Part shown: piece by piece, positions 47,266 to 57,996 of the stretch
How positions within the stretch are numbered: the first letter of the stretch is position 1
How the letters are laid out: the number at the start of each line of letters is the position of its first letter
Assembly: GCA_030427425.1 (NCBI GenBank)
Contig: JAUICQ010000008.1
Coordinates: 1-64,000, forward strand
Origin: Fimbriimonadia bacterium
Lineage (GTDB): Bacteria; Armatimonadota; Fimbriimonadia; Fimbriimonadales; Fimbriimonadaceae
Reading direction: 5' to 3'
DNA length: 64,000 nt
The notes under the pieces: generated by a model
Seen by the model: the letters and a program-made list of their open reading frames with translations, nothing else
What the model was told of the DNA's origin: nothing
Databases searched by the model: none
Made by a program: the position numbers and the translations under genes

Positions 47266-48276
47266 ATGAAGAAAGTTTTATTAATCGGGTTGGTGGCTTT
47301 AATAGGAAGTGTTAATTTTAGCATGGCTGATGATGCTGAAAAATCAGAGGCTGTAGAAGATAAGCGCGTGTCTACTTCTGCTAAAGTTACCGTAGTAGAT
47401 GGATTAACAAAATTAACTAACTTAATTGAATCGGATATGAAGAAGTCTAAGCTAGCTGTATTAGCTATGGCAACTCTTCCCGAACCACTAAATCTCATTG
47501 CAGGACTCTCTGTAATGTACCCGAAGATAGCTTTGGCTATTAGTTTGTCTGTATTAGGAGAGATAACACAAAAAACGGCTTCTGGTGTTTGGAGTATTAG
47601 CAAAAGTGTGGGATCGGTAGCCTATAATACTGGTAAAAATGTTTTAAGTAGTACATGGCATTACATGGTTGGAAATAATAGGGCATCGGATAAAGAGCCT
47701 AAAGAAGAGTTTAGTAAGTTAGACAAAGATATTAAGCAAGATTCAGATAGTATAGAAGATTTTTTTGAAGAGCATATTGCAGATAAAGGAAGTGATGAGG
47801 TTGTGCCTAATGAAGATAGCAGATCTGTTTCTAAAGTAGCAAGTACATTAGGCGTTAGAAAGGTACTTAGTAAGGTGGAGCCTGATATTCGTGCTTCCAA
47901 ATTAGCCACGGCGGCAATGGATCAGTTGCCAGAGCCATTAAACCTGATGACTGCGTTAGCCATTGTATACCCTGAGAAAGCTATATCTGTTAGTATAGGT
48001 TTGAGTATGTACTATGGAAAATCTGCAGGTTCGGGTGCGTGGGGTTTTTCTAAAAATGTAGCAAGTAATGTTGGTAGCACTATTTGGGATGCAGGAACAT
48101 CAACATACCATGCAGGAAAGCATGCTATGAATAAATTGTGGGGATACCTGCTTGGTTCTGATAGTTCATCTCATACAGAGAGCAGTGAACATGATTTATC
48201 TGTAGAATTACCTACTGAAATCAAGGACAATTCAGAATTATTGAATAAATTTTTGGATCGGAATGTATCTGAATAA
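47266..48276 (+). CDS. Secreted protein with an internal duplication
   Basis: A 336-residue protein with a signal peptide (MKKVLLIGLVALIGSVNFSMA). Two copies of a roughly 90-residue module are clear: SKLAVLAMATLPEPLNLIAGLSVMYP...GVWSISKSV...YMVG and SKLATAAMDQLPEPLNLMTALAIVYP...GAWGFSKNV...YLLG. Each has an LPEPLNL motif followed by a hydrophobic amphipathic helix, then an Asn/Gly-rich segment, then an acidic linker. Function unknown; the hydrophobic helices suggest membrane association. It converges on the PAP2 gene through a shared terminator. Confidence 0.75.
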   Translation: MKKVLLIGLVALIGSVNFSMADDAEKSEAVEDKRVSTSAKVTVVDGLTKLTNLIESDMKKSKLAVLAMATLPEPLNLIAGLSVMYPKIALAISLSVLGEITQKTASGVWSISKSVGSVAYNTGKNVLSSTWHYMVGNNRASDKEPKEEFSKLDKDIKQDSDSIEDFFEEHIADKGSDEVVPNEDSRSVSKVASTLGVRKVLSKVEPDIRASKLATAAMDQLPEPLNLMTALAIVYPEKAISVSIGLSMYYGKSAGSGAWGFSKNVASNVGSTIWDAGTSTYHAGKHAMNKLWGYLLGSDSSSHTESSEHDLSVELPTEIKDNSELLNKFLDRNVSE

Positions 48277-48325
48277 TATAAATCGGATATAAGTGTTTGA
48301 TTAAAGTGTTTTAAATAATAAATAA

Positions 48326-48366
48326 AAAAAAACGGATCTCGAATAGGTTGGAGTCCGTTTTTTTTT
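48326..48366. terminator. Bidirectional terminator
   Basis: AAAACGGA (about 48329-48336) pairs with TCCGTTTT (about 48354-48361) with an A-run on the left and a T-run of nine or more on the right. It lies between the convergent 47266 gene and the PAP2 gene and can serve both. Confidence 0.85.
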
Positions 48367-48922
48367 ATTTTAATACGGCGGTAAAGGGACTGATATGCGC
48401 TGTAATAAGTGCTGATAAGCTTATACCTAGGAGTATTCCTCCTATTACATCGGAAGGATAGTGTACTCCTAGATATATTCTGCTATATGCTACAAGTGTG
48501 CTGTAGATAAATGGAAAGTATCTGCAGCTTGGATACTTAGAATTTTTAATATATTTGTACAAAAAATAAGCAATTGCAAAAGAAGTAGTGGTGTGTCCGC
48601 TGGGGAAACTCATATTATTATATAACGGTAGAAGTGGTTCTGCTACTGCCAGATTGCTGGGTCGGGTTCGTCCAATTAAGTATGCTAAGGAAAGTTGAAT
48701 TGTGCCAGTGAAAAGATATATGGCCAGAAGTTTAATATATACTTTTTGTTTGTTAAACATGTAGAACGCTATGATAACTATTGGTAAGATGTTAGCATTG
48801 AAACTATAACTTACATAGTAGAAGAAATTATTAAGAGCGGGAAAATTATAGGTGATATGGATCCATTTATAAACAGTGCTATCAAGTTGGGAGAGAAACG
48901 AGAGTATATCATTGAAATCCAT
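48365..48922 (-). CDS. PAP2-superfamily membrane phosphatase
   Basis: A 185-residue membrane protein with about six helices. PAP2 motifs are present: GRTRPS (motif 1; the usual leading Lys is not obvious), PSGHTT (motif 2) and SRIYLGVHYPSDVIGG (motif 3). Such enzymes dephosphorylate undecaprenyl pyrophosphate or phosphatidylglycerophosphate. It lies 48 bp after mrdA on the same strand, so an undecaprenyl-phosphate recycling role in wall synthesis is plausible, but that is inferred from position. Confidence 0.85.
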   Translation of the reverse strand: MDFNDILSFLSQLDSTVYKWIHITYNFPALNNFFYYVSYSFNANILPIVIIAFYMFNKQKVYIKLLAIYLFTGTIQLSLAYLIGRTRPSNLAVAEPLLPLYNNMSFPSGHTTTSFAIAYFLYKYIKNSKYPSCRYFPFIYSTLVAYSRIYLGVHYPSDVIGGILLGISLSALITAHISPFTAVLK

Positions 48923-48970
48923 TTCTTAGAGTACCTGTTAATTAGTTAGTTCTTGAATCATGAGATTCTG

Positions 48971-50749
48971 CTAATTAATATCTACCTTAAGTGCAGATTT
49001 TGGTGTTGTGGTTAATCCGTATCTAGCTGGAAACAGGTACTGTTCGATTAATTTTTTCGCAATAGGAGCAGCAAAAGAACTTCCATAACCAGCACTTTCA
49101 GCAAGTACACATACTGCGATTTTCGGATTATCCATCGGGGCGAATGCTATACACCAACTATGGACTTGTTCTCCTTTTTTATGTTGAGCGCTGCCTGTCT
49201 TGGCACACCATTCAACACCTGGTATCTGATATCTAGATACAGTGCCGTATTTAGTGGCTAAATTCATTCCTTTATGTAATATATCCCAATTGCTTCTAGA
49301 GATATTCAGATTTCTTTCAGGAGATAATTTAGTATCGCTTTTTAGAAGGTGTGGCTTGAAAACTTTACCTTTATTAGCAATAATGGTTGCTATATTAGCT
49401 TGTTGAATAGGTGTAATGCTCAGTTCACCCTGACCCAGACCAAGGTTTGCAGTATCTCCACTTAACCAGTAAGCAGGATTTCTCCATTTTCTAATCCAGG
49501 CTTCGGTAGGGATAACTCCAGAAGCCTCTCCGCCGATGTCTACTCCGGTTTTATCGCCTAGTCCTAGGTTGTCAAAAGTTTTCCTTAGATCGTTAATACC
49601 AACTTTTAGTGCGAGGTCTACGAAGTATGGATTGCAAGATTTTGCTAGTGCTTCATAGAAATTTACATTACCGTGAGCACCCAGACATCTGATTCTTCTA
49701 TTTCCTACTTTATAGTATCCTGCACAGGGCACTCTGTAGTTTACTGAGAAGATGCCTTTTTCCATTGCAGCCATGGCGATTACTGTCTTAAACGTGGAAG
49801 CAGGTGCATAAGATGATGATATCGCTCGGTTCAGCATTGGATAGTTTTTGTCGTTCTGAATAGTTTTCCAATCTTTAAAAGAGATACCTTTCATAAATGT
49901 CTCCAGATTATATGATGGGTTGCTTGCCATGCATAGAATCTCTCCTGTGCTGGGTTCAATCGCGACTGCCGCTCCGGTGAGTCCTTGTAGGGATTGATAT
50001 GCTGTCTCCTGTAGATTTTTGTCTATGGTGAGCTGCAGCTGTTTACCAGGAATGGGTTCGTTAGAGGAGCTGAGTCGGAGAGGTCTGCTTCTTACGTCTA
50101 CTTCGATGCTATCTCCCCCCGGAGTTCCCATTAAATCTAGTTCGTATTTATATTCAATTCCACTTTTTCCAACTACCAGGGGAGTTTTTCTATCATAACT
50201 GCTAATGCGTTTAACATCATTCTCGTTTGGCGTATGGACGTATCCCATAAGATGAGAGTACATGTAAGGGTCTTCATAGAATCGTAAGGGCTCTGAATGT
50301 ATTTTTATTCCTTCATGGATTAGTTCGAGTTCTGCAATTTGGGATGCTTTTTTTGCATCAAGGTCGTAAAAAATTTGAGTATAGATAAAGGGTCGCCAGC
50401 AGGTTTGTTTAATTTTTTCTTCCAGTTTTTCTGGAGTAATTTCTAATATATTGGATAGCTTATCAGCAAGCTCTCTGTTTTCTAGAACTTTAGCCGATTG
50501 TACTGAGAGTACTAATTGTGTTTTAATTCCTGCAAGTAGTTTTCCATTTCTATCGGTAATGTTGCCGCGTGGAGCATGTTTAATTCTCGTAGCGTAATTA
50601 AACCATTTTGCTTGCTTTTGTAGAGTATCGTAATTAGAAATTTGCAAGTAGAATAACCTGATAAAAATAGAGATGAAAACTGCTCCTATAAACATAGGTA
50701 GCAGTAAGTCTTTAGCGTCATAAGAATTTTGTTTTTCTACATGAATCAT
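48971..50749 (-). CDS. mrdA: Penicillin-binding protein 2 (MrdA), elongasome transpeptidase
   Basis: It cross-links peptidoglycan during rod elongation. The 592-residue protein has an N-terminal cytoplasmic segment and one membrane helix (about 15-35), the PBP dimer domain with RGNITDRNGKLLA, and a transpeptidase domain with the catalytic Ser in SYAPASTFK (SxxK), SCN (SxN) and KTGSAQ (KTG). All are intact. It normally works with RodA, which is not in this window. The PAP2 phosphatase gene follows it. Confidence 0.94.
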   Translation of the reverse strand: MIHVEKQNSYDAKDLLLPMFIGAVFISIFIRLFYLQISNYDTLQKQAKWFNYATRIKHAPRGNITDRNGKLLAGIKTQLVLSVQSAKVLENRELADKLSNILEITPEKLEEKIKQTCWRPFIYTQIFYDLDAKKASQIAELELIHEGIKIHSEPLRFYEDPYMYSHLMGYVHTPNENDVKRISSYDRKTPLVVGKSGIEYKYELDLMGTPGGDSIEVDVRSRPLRLSSSNEPIPGKQLQLTIDKNLQETAYQSLQGLTGAAVAIEPSTGEILCMASNPSYNLETFMKGISFKDWKTIQNDKNYPMLNRAISSSYAPASTFKTVIAMAAMEKGIFSVNYRVPCAGYYKVGNRRIRCLGAHGNVNFYEALAKSCNPYFVDLALKVGINDLRKTFDNLGLGDKTGVDIGGEASGVIPTEAWIRKWRNPAYWLSGDTANLGLGQGELSITPIQQANIATIIANKGKVFKPHLLKSDTKLSPERNLNISRSNWDILHKGMNLATKYGTVSRYQIPGVEWCAKTGSAQHKKGEQVHSWCIAFAPMDNPKIAVCVLAESAGYGSSFAAPIAKKLIEQYLFPARYGLTTTPKSALKVDIN

Positions 50750-50827
50750 ATCCCTGTACTTCTTATTTTGACAGCTATTTCATAATAAGTCTGTTTACTT
50801 ATGTGATGCTTTCATCTTAGCTTAATA

Positions 50828-52498
50828 TTATCTGCTCCATCTTACTCTTTTACTAGCTGTTTTTGGTGTAGTATTTTTATCACCTTGAATCTCATCACTT
50901 ACGTCTTCATCGGTAGAATACAGGCAATCGGAAGTCCGTTTGGTGCTCTTATTTGCTGTACGAGATATTATATTTTGATCCTCTATTATTTCTTCAGTAG
51001 AGCCATTGGAATTTAGTATGCTTGCGATATCTAAAAAGAGGATCCGTTGTATATCAGCTGACGTGTAACTAAGAGCGCTTCTATAATATGCCGATCCCTG
51101 TTTGATGCGGATTTTTTTTTCATTTCCAATATGTTCCTGCATTATAGTAGCACCTGGTTTGGTAGTTATAGTCCTAGTGCTATTTTTGCAATGACACGTA
51201 TAATCTTCAAAGTGAATGTACCTTTCTCCATATAGAACCTCAGGTGTTGAAATAGCTATGCCGTCCGTATCATATACTGTAGATACTTTTTGTAAAGATT
51301 TTTTTAACGATACTCCTTTGAAGCCTTGTGTTGATATCTCTAAGGATTTATTCTCAAGATTTGGATAAGTACTAATCATTCCTGCTGGATAGTGGACTTC
51401 TTCTAATTCGATAGTTCCGCCAGCCCCTCTCCTACCTCTCTTGATTTGATGATGAGGGCATATGGTAATGGATTGACCGTCTTTATGCCATCCAAACGCT
51501 TTAGCTAGAGATAAATTAATTCCATCAAATAAAAGTTCTGATTTCCCGAATGGGTGTATTATCTCATTTCCTTGTTCAGAGTAGAAGCATCTTAATCCTT
51601 CTACGGAGAAAAGTTCTTTACTTCCATCTTTATAGCTCACTACAATCCCTAAGTTAGGAATAACTGCTCTGTTTAATATTAAATTATTGAAATGTTTGTC
51701 GGGAACCGAATGGGCTGCAATTTCTTCTTCAGAGAGATTTAAGTTTAGTAATTCGCATATCTCTGAATACTTTATTTTATGCGGATTACTACCGTCAATA
51801 AAATGCCATTCTAAGTCATTGCCTTCTAATTCCTTTTGTATAATAATACGCTTCAAATTATTGTTATGTATTATTATCTCTTTACTAGTATTTTTAATTG
51901 TTAAAAGAGGAGTGGAAATTTCTGATTTGAGGCCTAATGGAGCAGGTATTAAATCGCAGCTTAGTTCAGTAAGCAATCCTTGAGATTGCGGGATGTAGCC
52001 GGTTATTCTATCCTCTGCTGAAAACATCCAGAACTGTTTAGGGGTGCAAGATTGCTTCATTATTCCAGGTACAGCACTCTGAAACTTAATTTTACCGTTT
52101 CTAATATAGTGGATACTATCACACATTGTTTTGGTAATCAACATATAGTCGTTAGAATATGAAATTAACTTTATGTTGTCTGTAATATAAATTCTCATTC
52201 CAAAAGGCAAATAAACTTTAGAGATGCCATTCTGGAACTTGATGGCTCTAATCCCTAAAGGGGAGTGCATCTCTCTGCTACCATCAGCAAATGTGTAAAC
52301 TTCAACACCAGATTCTGAAATATGTTTGCTGTGAAGATATTTCCAATCGGCAGATCCATTAATTGTTTCTATATTGCTAGGAAGGGAATCATCGTTTATG
52401 TTTATTTTCGGATTCGCGTCTGCACCGTAGTTGATGTAAGTAATGAACGTTGTGATACAAAAGCAGAATAAGAGATTTATAAAGTTATAGTTTTTCAT
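50828..52498 (-). CDS. Large secreted beta-repeat protein, unknown family
   Basis: The ATG at 52498 (MKNYNFINLLFCFCITTFITYI) gives a good signal peptide; an upstream GTG at 52519 would add seven residues encoded by a TA repeat. The roughly 556-residue protein has repeated segments of the form VEVYTFADGSREMHSPLGIRA and VVSYKDGSKELFSVEGLRC, that is, aromatic-x-DGS-x-E-x-x-S followed by G-R, plus KVYLPFG/EIIHPFG. These recall TCP10/CENPJ G-box or MORN-like beta sheets. The C-terminal 60 residues are basic and low in complexity. I do not recognise a family. Confidence 0.75.
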   Translation of the reverse strand: MKNYNFINLLFCFCITTFITYINYGADANPKININDDSLPSNIETINGSADWKYLHSKHISESGVEVYTFADGSREMHSPLGIRAIKFQNGISKVYLPFGMRIYITDNIKLISYSNDYMLITKTMCDSIHYIRNGKIKFQSAVPGIMKQSCTPKQFWMFSAEDRITGYIPQSQGLLTELSCDLIPAPLGLKSEISTPLLTIKNTSKEIIIHNNNLKRIIIQKELEGNDLEWHFIDGSNPHKIKYSEICELLNLNLSEEEIAAHSVPDKHFNNLILNRAVIPNLGIVVSYKDGSKELFSVEGLRCFYSEQGNEIIHPFGKSELLFDGINLSLAKAFGWHKDGQSITICPHHQIKRGRRGAGGTIELEEVHYPAGMISTYPNLENKSLEISTQGFKGVSLKKSLQKVSTVYDTDGIAISTPEVLYGERYIHFEDYTCHCKNSTRTITTKPGATIMQEHIGNEKKIRIKQGSAYYRSALSYTSADIQRILFLDIASILNSNGSTEEIIEDQNIISRTANKSTKRTSDCLYSTDEDVSDEIQGDKNTTPKTASKRVRWSR

Positions 52499-52501
52499 AA
52501 T

Positions 52502-52522
52502 TATATATATATATAGCACCTC
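52502..52522 (-). promoter_or_regulatory. (TA)7 tract between a Shine-Dalgarno-like box and a start codon
   Basis: On the minus strand GAGGTG is followed by C, seven TA units and ATT before the ATG at 52498, so the spacing from the SD-like box to the start is about 18 bases, too long for good initiation. Changing the number of TA units would change that spacing. Confidence 0.4.
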
Positions 52523-52584
52523 ATACGGCTCTAATGCATGTAAGTTGCCCTGAGTGGGTTTAAAAATAGTATTTTGACTTAAGC

Positions 52585-53568
52585 TTAGAATTTAAAATCG
52601 GAACTATGACCCGGGAAGAGTCGTGCTTTTCCATCAATCATCGTCTTGATTTTGCATATAGCCAGTGCAGCTTCAGCAGTTCCTGTTGCGATAAGCTTAA
52701 TCTTATGTGGATATGCTGCCACATCTCCGACCGCAAATATTCCAGGCAGATTGGTCTGACAGTATTCATCCACAAGAATAGAATTTTTTTCTATTTGCAA
52801 TCCCCAATCTAATAACGGACCCAGTGACGATTTGAATCCGATATTAATGATAAGTGCATCGGTATCTAGTATGCGAGTCTCTTTGCTTTGGGTATGCGTT
52901 ACCTCGATATTTGTAAGTTTTTCTTCACCAATCAGCTTAGTCGGAAGTTGCCAAAGGTGTTTCTTAATTCCTAATTTTTCACTCTCTTCAAGTGTAGATT
53001 CGTGTGACTTAAATACATCTCTCCGGTGGATAATTTCTACTTTTTCTGCAATCGAATGAAGATGGCAAGCCCAGTCTAATGCGGAATCGCCTCCTCCTAC
53101 GATATGTACTTTTTTATCTTTAAAAATTTCTGGATTAGTTACTCCATAATATAATCCGTTATTTAAAAATTTAGAATCATTCTCTAATGGTAATTTTGTG
53201 GGCTGGAAGCTGCCTATTCCGGCTGCTAATATAATACACTTACAGCCTATGGTTGTTCCATCGGACAATATTAGATTGTAGCCATCATCTAACTTTTCTA
53301 TGTTATTAGCAGTGACATTCAAGCTTATTCCAGGATTAAATAACATCGCCTGATCTGTAAAATTTTTCACAAGATCTTTAGCTAGAATTTTAGGAAATCC
53401 TGGCATATCGTAAATATACTTCTCAGGATATAGTGCCGTTAACTGACCGCCTAATTGGGGCAAGCTATCGATAATATGGCACGAGAGTCCTCTCATCCCA
53501 GCATAAAAACTTGCAAACAGGCCACAGGGTCCTCCGCCTATTACTAGTACATCAACCATATATAACAT
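52585..53568 (-). CDS. Ferredoxin-NADP reductase, TrxB-like type 2
   Basis: A 327-residue flavoprotein transferring electrons between NADPH and ferredoxin. Visible: GGGPCGLFASFYAG (FAD dinucleotide loop), LPQLGGQLTALYPEKYIYDMPGFP (typical of this group), the NADPH loop IVGGGDSALDWA, and GIFAVGDVAAY in the FAD-binding C-terminal part. It lacks the CxxC of thioredoxin reductase, which separates it from TrxB. Residue 4 (Met) is an alternative start. It stands alone. Confidence 0.92.
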   Translation of the reverse strand: MLYMVDVLVIGGGPCGLFASFYAGMRGLSCHIIDSLPQLGGQLTALYPEKYIYDMPGFPKILAKDLVKNFTDQAMLFNPGISLNVTANNIEKLDDGYNLILSDGTTIGCKCIILAAGIGSFQPTKLPLENDSKFLNNGLYYGVTNPEIFKDKKVHIVGGGDSALDWACHLHSIAEKVEIIHRRDVFKSHESTLEESEKLGIKKHLWQLPTKLIGEEKLTNIEVTHTQSKETRILDTDALIINIGFKSSLGPLLDWGLQIEKNSILVDEYCQTNLPGIFAVGDVAAYPHKIKLIATGTAEAALAICKIKTMIDGKARLFPGHSSDFKF

Positions 53569-53648
53569 TATGCAATAAGAATATATTTTTAGGTATTCAT
53601 CCTGTATTTAATAGATAAAGTTTAATTTTAAAATTGAAAAGTTGTATC

Positions 53649-54317
53649 ATGAATGAAATGAAGATGAATAAAACAGTTTTGTGTATAGGATTATTGTTCG
53701 GCTTGGCTGTCGTTAATGCTTCGGACGATGGTGGTAGTAGTTCCGAAGAAATAGTTAATTATTCAGATGATGATGTTGACGCATTTACAGGGATGAACGA
53801 ACTAGATGCCGATTCTGCAGAAGCATCAAAGATAGTAGAGCGTGATGACACACCTTCACGAATAGAATCATTGCAAAAAATGATTGTAGATCTTCAAGAT
53901 AGTATGGATTCACTAACAGATTCATATGAAACCAAACTGCATGAACTAGAGGGGCAGAAGTCGGCATTACGGGCGACTGTGGAACGGTTGCAACAAGTAA
54001 ATGAGCAGAATTCTGAATATCATAAAGCATTGTTGCAGGATAACTTACGAGATGCAGAAAAGAGTTTTGAAACGATTAAAGGCAATCTGGAGAGAAGGGT
54101 AGAAGAACTAACCGGAATAGTGTGCGAGAAAGACGGATTAATCAGCGAATTGCGCCAGAATTGCGAAGAATTAGAGCAGCTTCTACAAGAAGAGAGACGT
54201 AAAAAAGATATGGACGCGAAAACTCAGGATTTGATGAGACAGGTGAGAATCCTAAATATGGAGATTTCGAATTTAAAGAGAAGACTGGCCGAATATGAAT
54301 CGATGGGTGATGAGTAA
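53649..54317 (+). CDS. Secreted coiled-coil protein
   Basis: Starts are uncertain: ATG at 53649, 53658 or 53664 are in frame, and the last gives the best signal peptide (MNKTVLCIGLLFGLAVVNA). A TTG at 53634 would add five residues. The mature protein begins with an acidic, Ser-rich region (SDDGGSSSEEIVNYSDDD), then a roughly 150-residue coiled coil (RIESLQKMIVDLQDSMDSL ... LKRRLAEYES). No family recognised. No clear ribosome binding site. Confidence 0.72.
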   Translation: MNEMKMNKTVLCIGLLFGLAVVNASDDGGSSSEEIVNYSDDDVDAFTGMNELDADSAEASKIVERDDTPSRIESLQKMIVDLQDSMDSLTDSYETKLHELEGQKSALRATVERLQQVNEQNSEYHKALLQDNLRDAEKSFETIKGNLERRVEELTGIVCEKDGLISELRQNCEELEQLLQEERRKKDMDAKTQDLMRQVRILNMEISNLKRRLAEYESMGDE

Positions 54318-54390
54318 TTACTCTCCACTTCGATTAATGAATTTATAGATGTTGGTTCTAAAAAGGGGAAAAGCTTACCAAATATTACAG

Positions 54391-54425
54391 TCGTCCCTGT
54401 GTGTGTTCACTAATTCGGTGACAAA
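54391..54425. repeat. Partial repeat copy
   Basis: TCCCTGTGTGTGTTCAC at 54394-54410 is identical to 1874-1890 in the MITE-like element at the left of the window. It is followed by a second half-match in inverted form (GTTCACTAATTCGGTGAC). It lies in the short gap between the 53649 gene and birA. Confidence 0.5.
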
Positions 54426-55157
54426 CTACTCAATAGAAGTAGCTTCAATCATCTGGACGGAGTCTTTATCTTGCGCGCTAGGGGTTAGCATTTCAATCAG
54501 CTCTCCGTCGAAATTTTCAACGAGGAGTGCTCCGTCATCGGTGTAGCCTTTAAATTTAACGATGTTACCAGTATCATCATGATATATTTTGCTTGATGAA
54601 GCATCGAACTGCTCCCATCTCTCTTTTACATCTCTCCATGTATAAGGAATAGGGTGAGAGATAAATCTATTAAGAATCTTCTGATAAATTTCCAGTGCAG
54701 TCTTTTTATTAACATCTCCTCTGTTCAGGCATCCTGCATGAGGGAGTGAGTCTGGCAATGTTACGTTACCATAATTAATACCTATACCAACAACGGGGAC
54801 ATTCCCGTGTTCGGTTTCAATTATTTCTGTTATTATTCCTCCAACTTTTTTGTTGTTATGAATAATATCGTTAGGCCAGCATACATTACAATTTAGCTCT
54901 TCAGCAATACAGATGGCAATGGAAAATCCTATCAGCCAAGGTTTGGTATGGTTCAATATTTCTTTAAAGGCTATAGTACAGTTGAACGATTGTTCTTTGG
55001 TGCTGTACCAGATTCTTTCTCCAGTACCTCTTCCATGGGTCTGCTCTAGTGCAATAATGGTTCCTGGTGATTTATGGAAATCTAACTTGAGGTGCTCTAT
55101 CATTTTATCCTGAGTAGAATGGATGGAGTTATATATTACAATGTTAGAATTATTCAT
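54426..55157 (-). CDS. birA: Biotin-protein ligase BirA (no DNA-binding domain)
   Basis: It attaches biotin to carboxylase carrier proteins. The 243-residue protein has the biotinyl-AMP site HGRGTGERIWYS (GRGRxxR family, here GRGTGER), WPNDI, and KVGGIITEI. There is no N-terminal helix-turn-helix, so it does not act as a repressor. It starts 122 bp from enolase, divergently; a long inverted repeat lies between. Confidence 0.9.
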   Translation of the reverse strand: MNNSNIVIYNSIHSTQDKMIEHLKLDFHKSPGTIIALEQTHGRGTGERIWYSTKEQSFNCTIAFKEILNHTKPWLIGFSIAICIAEELNCNVCWPNDIIHNNKKVGGIITEIIETEHGNVPVVGIGINYGNVTLPDSLPHAGCLNRGDVNKKTALEIYQKILNRFISHPIPYTWRDVKERWEQFDASSSKIYHDDTGNIVKFKGYTDDGALLVENFDGELIEMLTPSAQDKDSVQMIEATSIE

Positions 55158-55177
55158 GATTGGCTGATAAAAATAGA

Positions 55178-55257
55178 GTTTACCCCAATAGAAGTGACTG
55201 TTATAGTCTAGGTTTAATGCTGTATATTCAAGATGTGTGCTAAGTTGGGGTGTAAAC
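55178..55257. promoter_or_regulatory. Long inverted repeat between birA and eno
   Basis: GTTTACCCCAA (55178-55188) is complementary to TTGGGGTGTAAAC (55245-55257) except for one extra base, with a 56-base intervening sequence. In the shared promoter region of divergent genes this could be an operator pair or leader hairpin. There is no T-run, so a terminator is unlikely. Confidence 0.45.
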
Positions 55258-55276
55258 TAAGGAAGAATATTAATAG

Positions 55277-56599
<1,323 letters not shown>

Positions 56600-56619
56600 A
56601 TAGTTAGGTTGGGAGTTAT

Positions 56620-57348
56620 ATGTCGATATTGTTGTTCGCTGCTTGGTTATTATATTTAGTTGTGTTTGTGATGCTGATAACGAAATATACTATTCCTTGG
56701 AGCTTGGCTGTTGAGAGATGGGTTTTAGATAAACGATCGAAAGTTTGGGCATGGCCAATCTACTTTTTGCTTGCCCTGTATGGAACTTTCAGTGTAGTTT
56801 TTATCTCTATAGTGACGATTCTTATAGCCTTATGTGCTTTAGGGATTAGTGTTATGATGATAGCATCCCTTAGTTTTCTAAATATTTTACTTGCTGTTGT
56901 AGGTCTGTTCCTAGGAGTTGTATATTTCTACCCAATAGTATTGTACGTATATAGAACGTACCGTCGCTTGTTGTATTTTTGTGAAAAAACAGAGGGTAAG
57001 GGTGTGGTTCCATGGGCATTGGCTAATACTCATATTGCTATATTTAGCTTGCCGACGATACTTAGTGTTTTTCCACTATTGTTTTATACAGTGGGTACAA
57101 CATCTTTCATGGAGTATTTGTCAAAAGACTTTCTTAAACCCGAAGGTGGTTTTTATCTATTGAGTAGAGTAGATATAATTGGGTTATTTGGATTTGCTTT
57201 AGTGTTTATTATAGTATGCCTAATAACTAGCATAGGATTACCTTGGTATATTCTGGCCAAAGATGCTGTAGCTGAGCAGATGCAACGTGATAAGATGCAT
57301 CCTGGTGATACGGAGTCCGATTCTAAGAATAGCAGCGAGTCGGTTTAG
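56620..57348 (+). CDS. Polytopic membrane protein, unknown function
   Basis: A 242-residue protein with about five or six hydrophobic segments: residues 2-22, 45-72, 78-110, 140-160 and 190-215. Loops are short, with a charged Asp/Ser/Lys-rich C-terminus (HPGDTESDSKNSSESV). It lies 20 bp after enolase on the same strand and may be co-transcribed with it. I do not recognise the family. Confidence 0.75.
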   Translation: MSILLFAAWLLYLVVFVMLITKYTIPWSLAVERWVLDKRSKVWAWPIYFLLALYGTFSVVFISIVTILIALCALGISVMMIASLSFLNILLAVVGLFLGVVYFYPIVLYVYRTYRRLLYFCEKTEGKGVVPWALANTHIAIFSLPTILSVFPLLFYTVGTTSFMEYLSKDFLKPEGGFYLLSRVDIIGLFGFALVFIIVCLITSIGLPWYILAKDAVAEQMQRDKMHPGDTESDSKNSSESV

Positions 57349-57421
57349 TTATAATACTTGGCAGAATACTCCTCTGCCTCTACATTATTTCATTTCAAGT
57401 AGTGTTATAATGTGAAATGGG

Positions 57422-57892
57422 ATGAAGAAAAAAGTACAGTCGGCTGCAGAAATATTAAATAGAAAGGCACGATACAACTACGAGGTATTCGATACCTATG
57501 AAGCAGGATTGGTGCTGGTAGGATCGGAAGTTAAGAGCATCTGGAAAGGGAATGCCAACCTGACCGATGCGTACTGCAGAGTAATGTCGGACGAAGTGTG
57601 GCTTATAAACTGTGATGTCGAACCCTATTCGCATGCTTCACACTACATACCAGAACGTAGGAGGAGTGTCAAACTGTTACTGCACCGGAAAGAGATTAAC
57701 GTGCTTTCCAGAAAGTGTGATGAAAAAGGATTCACGCTAGTTCCTCTGAAAATTTATTTCAAACATGGTAAGGCCAAGTTGCTATTTGGCTTGTGTAGAG
57801 GTAAAAAAGAGTACGATAAGCGTCAGAAAATAGCAAAAGATGAGACCAGAAGAGAAAAAGAAAGAATGGCTCGAGGTAGATTCTACGACTAG
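57422..57892 (+). CDS. smpB: SsrA-binding protein SmpB
   Basis: It binds tmRNA and brings it to stalled ribosomes for trans-translation. The 156-residue length is normal. The family start is seen as ILNRKARYNYEVFDTYEAGLVLVGSEVKSI, followed by VWLINCDVEPYSHAS and the basic C-terminal helix (KKEYDKRQKIAKDETRREK). No tmRNA gene is visible in the window. Confidence 0.96.
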   Translation: MKKKVQSAAEILNRKARYNYEVFDTYEAGLVLVGSEVKSIWKGNANLTDAYCRVMSDEVWLINCDVEPYSHASHYIPERRRSVKLLLHRKEINVLSRKCDEKGFTLVPLKIYFKHGKAKLLFGLCRGKKEYDKRQKIAKDETRREKERMARGRFYD

Positions 57893-57917
57893 CGACCTAT
57901 TATCGGTTGTTTTTTTT
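57893..57917 (+). terminator. Possible terminator after smpB
   Basis: CGACC pairs with GGTTG across TATTAT (five pairs, one G-U), followed by eight T. The stem is short, so it is only a modest terminator candidate. Confidence 0.45.
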
Positions 57918-57996
57918 AATTCTGTTATATTTTCTTAAGCAATAATCATTTAAAAAGTACTAAAATAAATTTATGATTAGCAATAAAAGAGGTTAT

